Of a DNA stretch of 64,000 nt, positions 17,909 through 27,797 are shown in pieces (the first letter of the stretch is position 1; every line of letters starts with the position of its first letter). The position numbers were made by a program, and so were the translations under genes. The notes under the pieces were generated by a model, which saw only the letters and a program-made list of their open reading frames with translations, was not told the DNA's origin and ran no database searches. Source of the stretch: Pantanalinema rosaneae (GTDB lineage Bacteria; Cyanobacteriota; Cyanobacteriia; Leptolyngbyales; Leptolyngbyaceae); contig NZ_JBLZFZ010000002.1 in the NCBI RefSeq assembly GCF_050753385.1, positions 1 to 64,000 on the forward strand, in the 5' to 3' direction.

Positions 17909-19981
17909 TCAACTACGCCGATCGCGGGTGTTTGGAACATGCATGATAATCATGGAAATTTGGCGATTTTGCCGCGCAATGGCTTCAGCGATCGCCCCTA
18001 AGACCGGTCTACCTGGAGTGATCGGACTAATGGCTGTATTTAATATGAGCAGATCATCAGCCTGGAGCATCTGTAGCACCTTGCTAATGAACCGACCAGA
18101 TAACCGATGAATGGTGACATCCGGTAAGAGCTCAGTCAGGTATTGCTCCTGGGATTGATTGGCACTGGCGACCAGTAATACAACCTCCAGATTCGCTTTC
18201 AATTCTGTTGCCAGATTGCGGGTAAGGCGAATCGTTTGCTGGAGCGCGGCATTACGAGCCTCTAAATTAGAAACGGCAAGCAACACCCGCCGCGTGGTTT
18301 GAATAGGGTGGGTAAATCGGGTAATCAATACAGGAACCGCCGACCCCTGGACAATGCTATCAATCACATTGCCAAAAAAGTTTTCTCGATAGGTGGAATA
18401 GCCTTTCCACCCACAAATGATCAGGTTGGCATCCCGTTCATAGGCAACACGCAAAATCCCTTTATCGATCGTGTCATCAACCCGCCGGATCGGTTCCACA
18501 TTAGCGACAGCCGCATGGGCAACGGTTTCCGCAATAGTGAGTAGTTCCTCCTGACGGGCTTTGGCTTCGGCGGTGATCGGTTGATTGCGATCGGTGATGA
18601 TATGCAAAGGTAATAACGTGCCCTCACTGGTCTTGGCAAGGATTAATGCCAGATTTAGCAAATTATCCTCGGTACTGGGGTTAGCGACTGGGACAAGAAT
18701 GCGATAGGGTAAGGCGGCTTTGGTTTGGCTATCATCAACCGTAGATATTTGATCGCTTGCCTCACTGATCGCAGTGCGTTTAACCCGTTGTCCCCACCGC
18801 TCTGTCACCCAGGGGGAAATCAAACAGGTGACAAGAATCATCGCGATCGTGCCATTCACAGTTAACTGATCCACCAGCTTGATGTTGTAAGCCACGGTAA
18901 TTGCCGCCAGTGTGGAAGCGGCTTGGGCAACCGATAGACCAAAGGTGAGAAAAATACTGGGCAGTCGCCATTTAAACCGTTTTCCCGTTAACCAGGCAGG
19001 TAGCAGCTTTGCCACAATCGCCACAATCACCATCACCCCAGAAACCAGCAGCGATCGCGGATCTTGTAGCAGTACCGCCGGATTTACCAGCATTCCCACC
19101 GACAGTAGAAAGAAGGGAATAAACAAGGTATTGCCAATAAACTGAATCCGATTCATCAATGGGCTGAGTTGGGGAATCAACGGGGTAATACTGATTCCTG
19201 CCAAAAAAGCCCCGATGATGGGTTCAATTTCAATTAACTTAGCCGCATAGGAAACGATAAATAATGTGGCGATGACAAAGGTGAATTCAGCTCCTTCATC
19301 ATGTCCGAATTGCCGAAAAAACCATCGTCCGAGTTTGGGAACGCCCCAGAGGGTAATGAAGGTATAGAGGGTAAGGGAAGGAATCAAGAACAACCAGAAG
19401 CCCAGCGTTAAATTGCCCTGGTGTGCCTTGACCACGATCGCCAGCACCAGTAATGCCAAAATGTTGGTAATTAGAGTGCCGCCTAGGGTAATGGTTACGG
19501 CAGGAGAGCGCATAATTCCCTGTTTACTGACGATCGGTAATGCCAATAAGGTATGGGATGCGAAACAGGATGCAACTAAGGTCGCTGCCAGCAGATTGTA
19601 GCCCAGGGTCATCATGGCGATCGTGCCCATCACCATCGGCACCGTAAAGGTAGCAATGCCGAAAAACAAGGCTTTATTCGCATTGTCTTTCAAGTCATCC
19701 AGGCTGGTTTCTAACCCTGCCATAAACATCAGAAATAATAATCCGACTGTCCCTAGTAGAATAATTGTATTATCTCGCTCTAAAATGCCTAACCCATAGG
19801 GACCCACCACTACGCCTGCCAAAATTAGACCGACAATGCCCGGTAGCCGCAAGCGCTCAAACACAAGCGGTGTCACCAGGAGCAGGGTGATCATGACTAA
19901 AAATACAGCGACTGGATCTGTGATCGGGTTAATGATCAAAGCGGGAGGTAGAACTCCCTGAATAGAGAATAACTGCTGCAT
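17909..19981 (-). CDS. CPA2-family Na+/H+ or K+/H+ antiporter with C-terminal USP domains
   Basis: From the ATG at 19981 (GAGG 8 bases upstream) the protein has 690 residues; a start at 20011 is also open. About 12 membrane helices fill the first 400 residues, with the CPA2 hallmarks RLPGIVGLILAGVVVGP and LEIEPIIGAFLAGISI-like segments. The C-terminal 260 residues are two tandem universal-stress-protein-like folds (YRILVPVANPSTEDNLLNLA, then RRVLLAVSNLEARNAAL). The USP fold can bind nucleotides, so the tail probably regulates transport by ATP or cyclic-di-AMP-like signals (inference). Cation specificity is not visible. The gene stands alone on the minus strand. Confidence 0.85.
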   Translation of the reverse strand: MQQLFSIQGVLPPALIINPITDPVAVFLVMITLLLVTPLVFERLRLPGIVGLILAGVVVGPYGLGILERDNTIILLGTVGLLFLMFMAGLETSLDDLKDNANKALFFGIATFTVPMVMGTIAMMTLGYNLLAATLVASCFASHTLLALPIVSKQGIMRSPAVTITLGGTLITNILALLVLAIVVKAHQGNLTLGFWLFLIPSLTLYTFITLWGVPKLGRWFFRQFGHDEGAEFTFVIATLFIVSYAAKLIEIEPIIGAFLAGISITPLIPQLSPLMNRIQFIGNTLFIPFFLLSVGMLVNPAVLLQDPRSLLVSGVMVIVAIVAKLLPAWLTGKRFKWRLPSIFLTFGLSVAQAASTLAAITVAYNIKLVDQLTVNGTIAMILVTCLISPWVTERWGQRVKRTAISEASDQISTVDDSQTKAALPYRILVPVANPSTEDNLLNLALILAKTSEGTLLPLHIITDRNQPITAEAKARQEELLTIAETVAHAAVANVEPIRRVDDTIDKGILRVAYERDANLIICGWKGYSTYRENFFGNVIDSIVQGSAVPVLITRFTHPIQTTRRVLLAVSNLEARNAALQQTIRLTRNLATELKANLEVVLLVASANQSQEQYLTELLPDVTIHRLSGRFISKVLQMLQADDLLILNTAISPITPGRPVLGAIAEAIARQNRQISMIIMHVPNTRDRRS

Positions 19982-20102
19982 GGTCGAAACCTCGTTCACA
20001 GGATTAGTCATCCGGCAATGCTGCCCTCAAAATGCCTCAATCTAGCATTTATTGTGGAATTTCCGATTCTTCTATTGGATGGATACTTGTGGCATGGGCG
20101 GA

Positions 20103-21827
20103 TCAGGTGGTGGTATGGCGGTCTGATTGTACCCATTGATCCAGGGTGGTGGAAACACTTTGAAATACACTGTGCCAATCATCCAGAGTCGGTTGACGGA
20201 ATAATCGCATCGATCGATACCAGGGGGAATCCTGCCGCGTCAGTTGCCAGCGCCAGTCTGGGACAAATTGCAGTAATGTCCAAACCGGGCGATCCAAGGC
20301 TCCGGCTAAATGGGCAACGGCAGTATCCACCGTGATTACCAGATCCAGAGCCGCGATCGCGGCAGCCGTGGCAGCTAAGTCGGTCAAGTGTTCACTCAGA
20401 TCAACGATCGTCGGTTTATCGCCGAGTTGCTGGAGGATGGTACTGGCTTCACCAACCTGTAAGCTATAGAACTGGATGCCTGGTTTCTCAAGATACGGCA
20501 GGAGTAAGGGCAGATGTACCCGGCGGCGCTGTGCCGATTGCCGCCGAGCATCCCATTCTCCAGGGGCAGACGACAACCAGGGACGGGGAGAACCACTTGC
20601 CCAGACAATCCCCACCTTACGATCTCCACTCGGTTGTTGAAAGACATCCGGTAGTATGAGCTGCTGGGGAACTGTGAGATAGGGCGTTTGAGTGGGAATT
20701 CCGCCCACCACGTCCCACAATAGATGGGGGAGACTCATCAGGTAGCAGTGGTAATCTGGCTGATCATTCTGGGTGGGGTTATAGCTCCCGCGAGGCACGA
20801 CGCGATCGACCCCTGGCATGGCTGCAAACAGCGTCATTAAACTGCGATCGCAGCAGAAGGTGACAGTTGCCCCCAGTTTGGCAAGATAGGGTAAGTAGCG
20901 ACCAAACTGGATTTGATCCCCTAGTCCTCCTTCGCCATAAACAAGAATGTGTTTTCCAGCCAGCGAATCCTGTCCCTGCCAGCGCGGACTGCCCCACCAT
21001 TCGGGAATGGGTGACTTGATGCCCATGCGACTTTCAAACCGTTGAAAGCCAGCCTGTAATTGACCATCGAGTAACAATGTGGTGGCGAAATTGAATTGGG
21101 CTTGCGGATCATGGGGCTGTTGCTCACAGCCGATCGCCCAATGGGTGATGGCAGGAGTCAGTAACCCGCGCTGCCTATAGGTAGAGGCTAAGCGAAAATG
21201 GGCATCGGCATGACGGGGATTTAGTTCGATCACCCGTTGATAATGCTGTCCGGCTTCCTCCAGACAATCGAGAGCGGCTAACGCATTGGCTAAGTTAAAG
21301 TGGGCACCCAGATGATCAGGTTCATAACGTAAACACTGGCGAAATGCCTGAACTGCCGATCGCCAGCGTCGTTGATGGAGCAAAGCCCGTCCTAAGTTTT
21401 CGTAAGCGCCCACATGGGAAGGATTCAGTTCAAGGCAATGTTCATAATAACTAATCGCTTGTTCCCAATCCTCCAGACTGGCGTAAGCATTGCCTAAATT
21501 AAAGTAAATGACGGGTTGAGTCGGATTCAGGGTTGTGGCAATTTCCAGTTCCGCGATCGCTGCACTTACCATGTCCAATGCCAGGTAAACTGACCCGAGC
21601 CGACTATGGGCTTCAAACTGCTGCGGTTGCAGGGCGATAATCTGCTGGTAACAGGTAATGGCGGCTGTCCAGTGCTGTTTTTCCTGATACACCAGTGCCA
21701 GTAAATAATAGGCAGCGACTTCCTGGGGGTATGCCGCGAGAACTTGCTGACACAGAGCTATGGTGCGATCGAAATCACGAGTTTGATAGCTGGCAACGGC
21801 GAGCTGCATCTGTTGGGCAATATTCAT
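20103..21827 (-). CDS. TPR protein with GT9-like glycosyltransferase C-terminus
   Basis: A 574-residue cytosolic protein. The first 270 residues contain about seven TPR units, for example VIYFNLGNAYASLEDWEQAI. A nucleotide-sugar transferase-like domain follows, with HILVYGEGGLGDQIQFGRYLPYL at its start and DLVITVDTAVAHLAGALDRPVW near its end. These are the features of the GT9/ADP-heptose-transferase-like fold joined to TPRs, which is common in cyanobacteria and other aquatic bacteria. The acceptor is unknown and may be a protein or a surface polysaccharide. The gene overlaps the end of the upstream phosphatase gene by 4 bases, which implies translational coupling. Confidence 0.75.
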   Translation of the reverse strand: MNIAQQMQLAVASYQTRDFDRTIALCQQVLAAYPQEVAAYYLLALVYQEKQHWTAAITCYQQIIALQPQQFEAHSRLGSVYLALDMVSAAIAELEIATTLNPTQPVIYFNLGNAYASLEDWEQAISYYEHCLELNPSHVGAYENLGRALLHQRRWRSAVQAFRQCLRYEPDHLGAHFNLANALAALDCLEEAGQHYQRVIELNPRHADAHFRLASTYRQRGLLTPAITHWAIGCEQQPHDPQAQFNFATTLLLDGQLQAGFQRFESRMGIKSPIPEWWGSPRWQGQDSLAGKHILVYGEGGLGDQIQFGRYLPYLAKLGATVTFCCDRSLMTLFAAMPGVDRVVPRGSYNPTQNDQPDYHCYLMSLPHLLWDVVGGIPTQTPYLTVPQQLILPDVFQQPSGDRKVGIVWASGSPRPWLSSAPGEWDARRQSAQRRRVHLPLLLPYLEKPGIQFYSLQVGEASTILQQLGDKPTIVDLSEHLTDLAATAAAIAALDLVITVDTAVAHLAGALDRPVWTLLQFVPDWRWQLTRQDSPWYRSMRLFRQPTLDDWHSVFQSVSTTLDQWVQSDRHTTT

Positions 21828-23356
21828 CGATGGCTGGGGGCTAGAGTTTGCAGGTGACGAATCAGGACAAATCGGATGTCATCATGTTCGGCAATTAATT
21901 TGACTCCGGGAGCATCTAAGTTGAGGAAATTGAGTCCCTGTTCGCGTCCAGTCATAAGGAAATCGGCGATCGCCACCCGATAGCGTCGTTGGGGTTGTAG
22001 GGGTTGTCCTTGAATCAACCAGTTGCCAGCCGCATCCTGACTCACATTCGCGGTTTGTAAATAACCGCCAGTGCCGCGATTTGCCTGTCCTTGATTTAAG
22101 ACCCGTTGCAGCAGTGATCCGGGCAGTTCCACGGTGAGTACCTGACCCCCAAACGGCAAAATCCGAATCATGTCATATTGGGTGATGGCTCCGGCAGGCA
22201 GACGATCGTCGATCCGAATCGCCCCACTATTGAAGATCGCGAGTTCCGCCCCATCGGTCTGCTTCAGCATGGCTTCAGCAATCAACTGGGTTAAATTCGT
22301 GGGTTGATTACGAACACTGGTTTCCAGCCCATCTAAGCTGGTGGCGATCGTGGCAACGACCGTTTCCGGTTGAAATCCCTGGGCACGAAACGCCTGAAAG
22401 CCTCTGTCCAGCCAGCTTTGTACCAGTTTGGCAGTGGTTGGATCTTCGGGAATTGCCGCCGTAATCGGTTGCAAGCGCGAGTGAATGGTCAAACATTGCG
22501 TATCGGTGTCGTACTCTAACTGATGAATATAAACCGATCGGGCATTGGCATCGGCTTTCAGAATCGGCGTACCTCGATTCGGGCAGTTAGCGGTAGGGGA
22601 CAAAACAAAGCGCCATTGCTGGATATTTTCATGTTCGTGACCGCCCAGAATTAAGGCAAGCTCTGGCACAGCCGCCGCTAGTTGTTGATCTTCTGCCAGA
22701 CTTAAATGGGTGATGGCAATGATCAGGTCGGTTTGCGATCGCAGGGCTTTGACCTGTGACTGGGCGGCAGTAATAAAGTTCTGGTAGCGCACATAGTCTA
22801 CGGGATTGCTGTCGATCGTTAAGCCGATCACACCGACTCGCACTGGGTTGCCGGTGGTGGTGGGAATGGTAAGAATCCGCGATCGCTCTACTTGGGGAAA
22901 GGGTTGCCCTGTTGCATCACTAACATTACTGGAAATCCATTGAAATTTGGATTCCTGTAAGCGTTGCAAAAATTGGGCTTGGTTCAAATCAAACTCATGA
23001 TTGCCAAAGGTTGCCAGGTCAAACCCGATCGCATTCATCACCGCGACCATTTGTTGCCCAGCCAGGGATTCTCCGTTGATCCGAGCGGTTCCCAGGGCGG
23101 AAGGACTCAGGGCATCCCCAGCCAGAATCGTGTAGGTATGGGGATTTTCAGCGACCAATCGCTGTCGCACAGTGGCAACTCGGGCTAATCCTCCCCGTGT
23201 CCCGCCTTCGATCGCGGTAATTTCATAAATATCATTCAGTTGCAGCAGGGTGAACCGCACGACCTCTGCCCAACCGGGACGCACCCAACCCGGTAGCCAG
23301 CCCCAACTGATCAGCCCGATCGCCAATGAAACGCTCCACTGTTGCCAATGCCGCAT
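21824..23356 (-). CDS. secreted 5'-nucleotidase-like metallophosphatase
   Basis: From the ATG at 23356 the protein has 510 residues and starts with a signal peptide (about 30 residues ending near RPGWAE). The calcineurin-like domain carries the metal motifs LQLNDIYE (Asp with Asn in place of the usual His, as in many cyanobacterial members), GNHEFD, ITHLS and GGHEHE. The C-terminal 5'-nucleotidase domain has IFNSGAIRIDD and the nucleotide-binding ILPFGG loop. It probably dephosphorylates nucleotides in the periplasm to scavenge phosphate. Its 3' end overlaps the TPR-glycosyltransferase gene. A Pho box was not identified upstream. Confidence 0.8.
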   Translation of the reverse strand: MRHWQQWSVSLAIGLISWGWLPGWVRPGWAEVVRFTLLQLNDIYEITAIEGGTRGGLARVATVRQRLVAENPHTYTILAGDALSPSALGTARINGESLAGQQMVAVMNAIGFDLATFGNHEFDLNQAQFLQRLQESKFQWISSNVSDATGQPFPQVERSRILTIPTTTGNPVRVGVIGLTIDSNPVDYVRYQNFITAAQSQVKALRSQTDLIIAITHLSLAEDQQLAAAVPELALILGGHEHENIQQWRFVLSPTANCPNRGTPILKADANARSVYIHQLEYDTDTQCLTIHSRLQPITAAIPEDPTTAKLVQSWLDRGFQAFRAQGFQPETVVATIATSLDGLETSVRNQPTNLTQLIAEAMLKQTDGAELAIFNSGAIRIDDRLPAGAITQYDMIRILPFGGQVLTVELPGSLLQRVLNQGQANRGTGGYLQTANVSQDAAGNWLIQGQPLQPQRRYRVAIADFLMTGREQGLNFLNLDAPGVKLIAEHDDIRFVLIRHLQTLAPSHR

Positions 23357-23567
23357 GATGGATTCCCCAAGAGTTGCAGATCTACTCACTGCTTAATTTT
23401 CTCTCAAGGCGGCTTGGTTTGAACGGGGGATGGAGCGATCGCTTCTATAGTATTGGATTCTCAGGGTAAATTTTCGCTTTTGGGAATCTAATACTTCAAA
23501 TACAATGGAAGCATGTTCTGACGTTGACCCCTGTGGACTTATTTCTTGATTGCCAGGACAGGGCACT

Positions 23568-23954
23568 ATGAGTACAGTCACTAGAGACGAATTTGAGACG
23601 GTCAAAGAATTATTGCTGAGTGCGGCTCGGTACGCAGAGTCAGCCAATCGAGGACTAGACCGCCTGGAAACTGCCCAAGAGAGAAGTCAGCTTCGGATTG
23701 ACCGATTAATTGAGGTACAAGAGCGGACTCAGGCTCAGTTAGACCATCTAGAAGCGGCTCAGAATCGGACTCAAGCGCAACTAGATGCCTTAACTCTGAA
23801 AGTGGATGCAGTCAGCAGCCGAGTAGATGCCTTTGTGGCGGCATCTCAGCATTACTTTGCAAAGCATGGAGAGTCGATCGAGCAACTGAAGGGAATCAGC
23901 GAAAGGTTGGAAGGGATTCTAGCTTACCTTGTTCGCAAAGACCAACAGCCATAA
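23568..23954 (+). CDS. short coiled-coil hypothetical protein
   Basis: A 128-residue protein from the ATG at 23568; an in-frame ATG lies 18 bases earlier. Residues 30-80 are repeated LEAAQ/RTQAQLD-type heptads, roughly RTQAQLDHLEAAQN repeated three times. This predicts a parallel coiled coil, and the ends are helical. No enzyme motif is visible. Many cyanobacteria have similar stand-alone coiled-coil proteins of unknown role. It is divergent from the phosphatase gene with about 210 bases between, so it has its own promoter. Confidence 0.65.
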   Translation: MSTVTRDEFETVKELLLSAARYAESANRGLDRLETAQERSQLRIDRLIEVQERTQAQLDHLEAAQNRTQAQLDALTLKVDAVSSRVDAFVAASQHYFAKHGESIEQLKGISERLEGILAYLVRKDQQP

Positions 23955-24079
23955 CAAGGCTACAACTGTTGCGGATTTGAGGACAGGCGATCGTACCAAC
24001 AATCCCTATAATAGGTTCATCCTAAATCCTAATTAGAGCAATGGTTTCAGAGTCTTTTTAGCGTCAGATAAAGCGATCA

Positions 24080-24541
24080 CTATTTGCTGCCAATCATTGC
24101 TCCTATAAGCAGGGTATACATCTCTTTGCAACTCTGACGGTTTTGGTCCTCGGTAGCATTACGAAGCCCAGTCAGCATATCCAGGTTATCCGTTGACTTG
24201 CCATTGTTTTTGATCAACTTCACTGCCACAACGGTCATATCCGCAATCGCTGTTCTGTCCTCATTACACTTTGATCCTAGCTGATCCAGTAGGGAAGCAT
24301 AAGGTTGCTCCGCACCTTGCCAGCTTTTGCCATCAACCAAGGCTAGGTTCTGTTCTGGAGTTCTTTCTGAAACTGGAACATTAATGATCGAAGTAGTGGT
24401 GCTAGGGCTTTCATAATCCTTTTGAGAAGAAAAGATAGAGCAGGCAACAAATGGTGAACCAACCAGCAGCATAAGGATGATGCAACCTAGCGCTGTTTGC
24501 TGTGGGTTAACCTTCTCTTCTGGCTTATCTCCTTCGGTCAT
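24080..24541 (-). CDS. hypothetical membrane-anchored protein
   Basis: A 153-residue protein from the ATG at 24541, with AAAGG 7 bases upstream. It has a short cytoplasmic head, one hydrophobic segment (TALGCIILMLLVGSPFVAC) that ends in a possible lipobox Cys, and a 110-residue extracytoplasmic helical domain with three further Cys. No family is recognised. Its leader sequence is almost the same as that of the next gene upstream (24638-25066), so the two form a small locus with a duplicated 5' region. Confidence 0.55.
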   Translation of the reverse strand: MTEGDKPEEKVNPQQTALGCIILMLLVGSPFVACSIFSSQKDYESPSTTTSIINVPVSERTPEQNLALVDGKSWQGAEQPYASLLDQLGSKCNEDRTAIADMTVVAVKLIKNNGKSTDNLDMLTGLRNATEDQNRQSCKEMYTLLIGAMIGSK

Positions 24542-24592
24542 GGGGCAACCTTTCAAAATTCTCCTACTCAGAGTTCCCTATCAACTTGCAAG
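24541..24592 (-). repeat. duplicated gene leader, copy 1
   Basis: Read on the minus strand, the roughly 50 bases before the ATG at 24541 contain GAGTAGGAGAATTTTGAAAGG and then TTGCCCC before the ATG. The stretch before the ATG at 25066 is closely similar over the same length, including the spacing to the start codon. The proteins are unrelated, so only the leader has been copied. Confidence 0.6.
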
Positions 24593-24637
24593 ATGAACAT
24601 ATCTGGTTGCCCTCATCCACGATCAATTGGCACAGAT

Positions 24638-25066
24638 CTAAAAGTCGATCGAGTTTTTCTGAATAGATTTCAGCATCCTTACCCGCTCATTCACGATCGC
24701 GGTGGCTCCTCCCCGAAATTCATCGTTATCCATTGTGTTCGCAATCAGTGAAGCAAATACTGTGAAATACCTCTTGTCCTGTATTTTCTCGATGCCCCAA
24801 TGACCAAACGGGATCTCTCCATTTCTCTCCATTAGGGCGATCGCCATAGCAGCAAATTCAGTCTCATTATCTGGGATAGGCATTCCGAGGGACGCGAACT
24901 CCAAAATGGTGTTGCCGTCAGCATTTTTGCCACAGGGGCGGATATAGACATATTCATCCCCCATTGAAGTCTCAAAGGTTAATTTAACCATTGAGTCTCC
25001 TATCACCTCTGAAATCTGCCAACCACATTGTACGACTTTGTTCTGAATGAACTCTAGGAAATCCAT
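24638..25066 (-). CDS. hypothetical protein, possibly YbjN/chaperone-like fold
   Basis: A 142-residue cytosolic protein from the ATG at 25066, with GAGAGG 7 bases upstream. It alternates strands and helices: WQISEVIGDSMVKLTFET, DEYVYIRPCG, ILEFASLGMPI, and FTVFASLIANTM. This could fit the YbjN / type III chaperone-like fold, but the resemblance is weak and only structural. It lies about 95 bases upstream of the membrane-anchored hypothetical gene on the same strand, each behind its own copy of the same leader. Confidence 0.55.
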   Translation of the reverse strand: MDFLEFIQNKVVQCGWQISEVIGDSMVKLTFETSMGDEYVYIRPCGKNADGNTILEFASLGMPIPDNETEFAAMAIALMERNGEIPFGHWGIEKIQDKRYFTVFASLIANTMDNDEFRGGATAIVNERVRMLKSIQKNSIDF

Positions 25067-25117
25067 AGGGCAACCTCTCATAACTCTACTAGCCAGAATT
25101 CCCTTGCTAGCGTCATA
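25067..25117 (-). repeat. duplicated gene leader, copy 2
   Basis: The partner of the leader at 24541-24592. On the minus strand it reads CTAGTAGAGTTATGAGAGG, then TTGCCCT, then the ATG. The match covers the ribosome site and extends about 40 bases further upstream, through GGGAATTCTG here and GGGAACTCTG in copy 1. Confidence 0.6.
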
Positions 25118-25308
25118 GATTGAGAATCAAATGTTAGGTTTTACAACAAACCAAAGCCACAATCGTTGTAGATCGGAAACCAAAGAATAAAGAGACAATG
25201 CTGCATATAAGCGTCATGGATGCTTGGTGTTGCCTCTATTGGTCAAACTTTATGACAAAATTCACGATCGTTGCGGATTTGACGAGAAGGAGGCGATCGC
25301 AGAATTCG

Positions 25309-27408
25309 CTAAAAAGTGGCAGATAGACCGACGCGAAACGTTAGACCGGGCTGATAAATTCGATTCACCTTTTCGTAACTGACATCTGCTAAGTTCTCCA
25401 AATAAATCAGCAATCCTACATTCTGGAGAATCGGAATTCTGGCATTCAGATCCAGGTTTAACCAGGAGGGAGAGAAGTCGCGGGGATCATCTCCGGTGGC
25501 GGTAAACAGAGCCCGTCGAGAACCACTGTGATAGTTAGCATAAAGGTTCACCTGCCAGCCATTCCAGTCATAGCCCAAGCCAACTTGAGCGACCGAAAAC
25601 GGGACGGTACTGAGTTGTAAACCGCGATCGGCTCCTGTTTTAATCTGGGCATCCGTGTAAGTGTAGTTGGCTGAAACGGAAAATTGTGGGGTAATTCTCC
25701 AACGCACTGCCGCTTCAAACCCATTGGTATCAACCAGTCCAATATTTTCCCAACGTCCGGCAACCACTGCCAGTCGGTTCTTGAGACGATTACCAAAGTA
25801 AGTCAACTGTACCGTTAAGTCTGAATTGAGCTGAAAATCGATCCCAGTTGTCCAGGCAGAACCCACCTCCTGCTTCAACCCTGGATTGGGCAACCAATTA
25901 TGGACGGTGTCAAACAAATAGAGTTGGTCGAGTCCCGGTAGCCGTCGTACAGACACCCAACTGCCCCGCCAAGCCAGATTCGGCGTGAGATCCCACCGCA
26001 ACCCAACGCTAGGATCGGCAGAATTACCCACCTCTGTGTTAAAGTTTTGCCGCAACCCCAACTCAACCTGAAGATTGTCCAGAATATTGACGGTGTTGAG
26101 TGCAAATAGGGCAACATTGGTTCGATCGCGATCCTCTACCTCATTCAGTTGAATCAATCGCGGTACAGTGCTCGACGTTTCGCCCGTGAATAGCTCTCCT
26201 TTCACATCAATGCCATAGCGCAAATTGTAGCTGGGTGAAACCTGCCAATTATGCTCAATGCGGGCGGTCAGACCCGTGGAATCTACGGTGCCCTGACGAT
26301 AAAAGATCGTTTGAGTGGGCCCATAGGTATTAAAGTAGTCGCGGTTATAGCCCAGGTTGATGGTCATGACGGAATCGTCTCCCGCCCCGATTAAGCTGCG
26401 CCAGGAAAACCCCAGACTCAGACCATCGTGATCCAGGCGATCGCGTTGCAGGGGAAACCCAAAATATAACAACCCCTTACGACTGGTGGTTTTAAACGTA
26501 TCCAGACTCAGCGTATTCCGAGGGTCAACCTGATACGTCAATCGCCCAAAGTAATTGTCAAATTTGACATCACCATTGAATAAGCGCCCATCCGGACCGC
26601 GATTGGCAGCCCCTAGCGGCACGAAATAATCGTTATCGGCTTGAAACCGTTCATAACCGATCGCATAGCCTAAGGCATTGACTGAACCGGAGATGTTAGC
26701 CCGGTAATTCTGTTGACCGTAGGAGCCTGCCTGCACCAGCGCATTGGCTCGGAAGGGTTGCCCCGTCGGATCTTTGGTGATGATGTTGATGATGCCACCA
26801 AAGGCTTCCGAACCGTAAAGCGTGGCGGCTGTCCCACTTAGCAGTTCAATCCGATCAATGCCACTGGTTAGGACATTATTTAAATCTGTTGCCCCGTGAT
26901 AGGTGTTGACGTTAGTATTCAGCGATCGTCCGTTTAGTAGAAACAGGTTCTGGTTTAGTGTCGTTCCCCGATAATAAAATCCTGTATGAATATCGGCACC
27001 AAATCCGGCATCATTGATGGCGAAACCAGGCAAACTCCGCAGCACTTCGGTTAAACTCTCTCCGCCCTGCTTTTGAATTTCATCCCCGGTAATGGTGTAA
27101 ACCGGAAATGAGAAGCGGGGTTGCTCCTGTCCCTCGCCAATAATTTCTTCTTCCTCTGCTTCCTGATCGTCTATATCCTCGACATCGGCTGAATTTTGAC
27201 TGAGAGCAGGACATGGCTCTGAACCTGTTTGAAGTCTGTTACAGGAGGGAGACTGCAACCATCGCGCCTCTGAAATGGGGGATTGATAATTTCGTAAGTT
27301 CAGACCAGTAGAATTCACTGGCATCTCGGTTGCATCAGCGAAAGATAGATAAAAACACAAGCTACAGGGAAATGTAGCGATGGCACATAGCGATCGTAGG
27401 AGGGACAT
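25309..27408 (-). CDS. TonB-dependent outer-membrane receptor
   Basis: From the ATG at 27408 the protein has 699 residues (a GTG at 27429 is also open). A signal peptide is followed by an acidic stretch (EDIDDQEAEEEEIIGE) and a short TonB-box-like segment. A plug domain (about 105-215) contains SLTEVLRSLPGFAIND and GIDRIELLSGTAATLYGSEAFGGIINIIT. A 22-strand barrel ends in an aromatic residue (SATF). The gene stands alone, without ExbB/ExbD or an ABC importer beside it. Cyanobacterial relatives carry ferric siderophores or cobalamin; the ligand here is unknown. No AMIN domain is present, which is unusual for siderophore receptors of cyanobacteria. Confidence 0.9.
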   Translation of the reverse strand: MSLLRSLCAIATFPCSLCFYLSFADATEMPVNSTGLNLRNYQSPISEARWLQSPSCNRLQTGSEPCPALSQNSADVEDIDDQEAEEEEIIGEGQEQPRFSFPVYTITGDEIQKQGGESLTEVLRSLPGFAINDAGFGADIHTGFYYRGTTLNQNLFLLNGRSLNTNVNTYHGATDLNNVLTSGIDRIELLSGTAATLYGSEAFGGIINIITKDPTGQPFRANALVQAGSYGQQNYRANISGSVNALGYAIGYERFQADNDYFVPLGAANRGPDGRLFNGDVKFDNYFGRLTYQVDPRNTLSLDTFKTTSRKGLLYFGFPLQRDRLDHDGLSLGFSWRSLIGAGDDSVMTINLGYNRDYFNTYGPTQTIFYRQGTVDSTGLTARIEHNWQVSPSYNLRYGIDVKGELFTGETSSTVPRLIQLNEVEDRDRTNVALFALNTVNILDNLQVELGLRQNFNTEVGNSADPSVGLRWDLTPNLAWRGSWVSVRRLPGLDQLYLFDTVHNWLPNPGLKQEVGSAWTTGIDFQLNSDLTVQLTYFGNRLKNRLAVVAGRWENIGLVDTNGFEAAVRWRITPQFSVSANYTYTDAQIKTGADRGLQLSTVPFSVAQVGLGYDWNGWQVNLYANYHSGSRRALFTATGDDPRDFSPSWLNLDLNARIPILQNVGLLIYLENLADVSYEKVNRIYQPGLTFRVGLSATF

Positions 27409-27797
27409 AATGCGATGAATGAAGCTCACACCAAAAGCGCTTTAGCCTTGGTTACACGCCAACACTAAAACGGCAGAAAATCTCTCATTGATGGTGCTGG
27501 TAAGTGAAAGCAAAGTCAAAAGACAGAGTGTAAAACTTCCATCGTAAAAAATAATAAAATTATGATTGATTAGGACAAAACTAACTAATTATGTGTTTTT
27601 TAATAGTGTATTTGCATGAGTTAATTGAGTCTAATTTATCCGAAGATTAGGTGAAATTTTGATGACGGTAGAATTGCATTTGTTCATCTATTGATTGATA
27701 TTTCCAAGTTTTTAGCCCTCCACTGGCAAAAGTAAAGGGCTGATTGTGACTTATGAATTGATTGCTTAAATTCTTTTCAGATCAGCAGGATAGAGGC
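27409..27797. other. AT-rich intergenic region, TonB receptor promoter
   Basis: A 389-base AT-rich gap upstream of the TonB receptor gene and downstream of the CHAT gene. The stretch near 27545-27575 is rich in AATAAT/ATTATG motifs that loosely resemble a Fur box, but no 19-base Fur site can be aligned with confidence. Nothing else is seen. Confidence 0.35.

Noticed and set aside
27540..27580. Fur-box-like AT-rich motif upstream of the TonB receptor
   Set aside because: Only loose similarity; no 19-base inverted site could be aligned, so it is not listed as a regulatory site.
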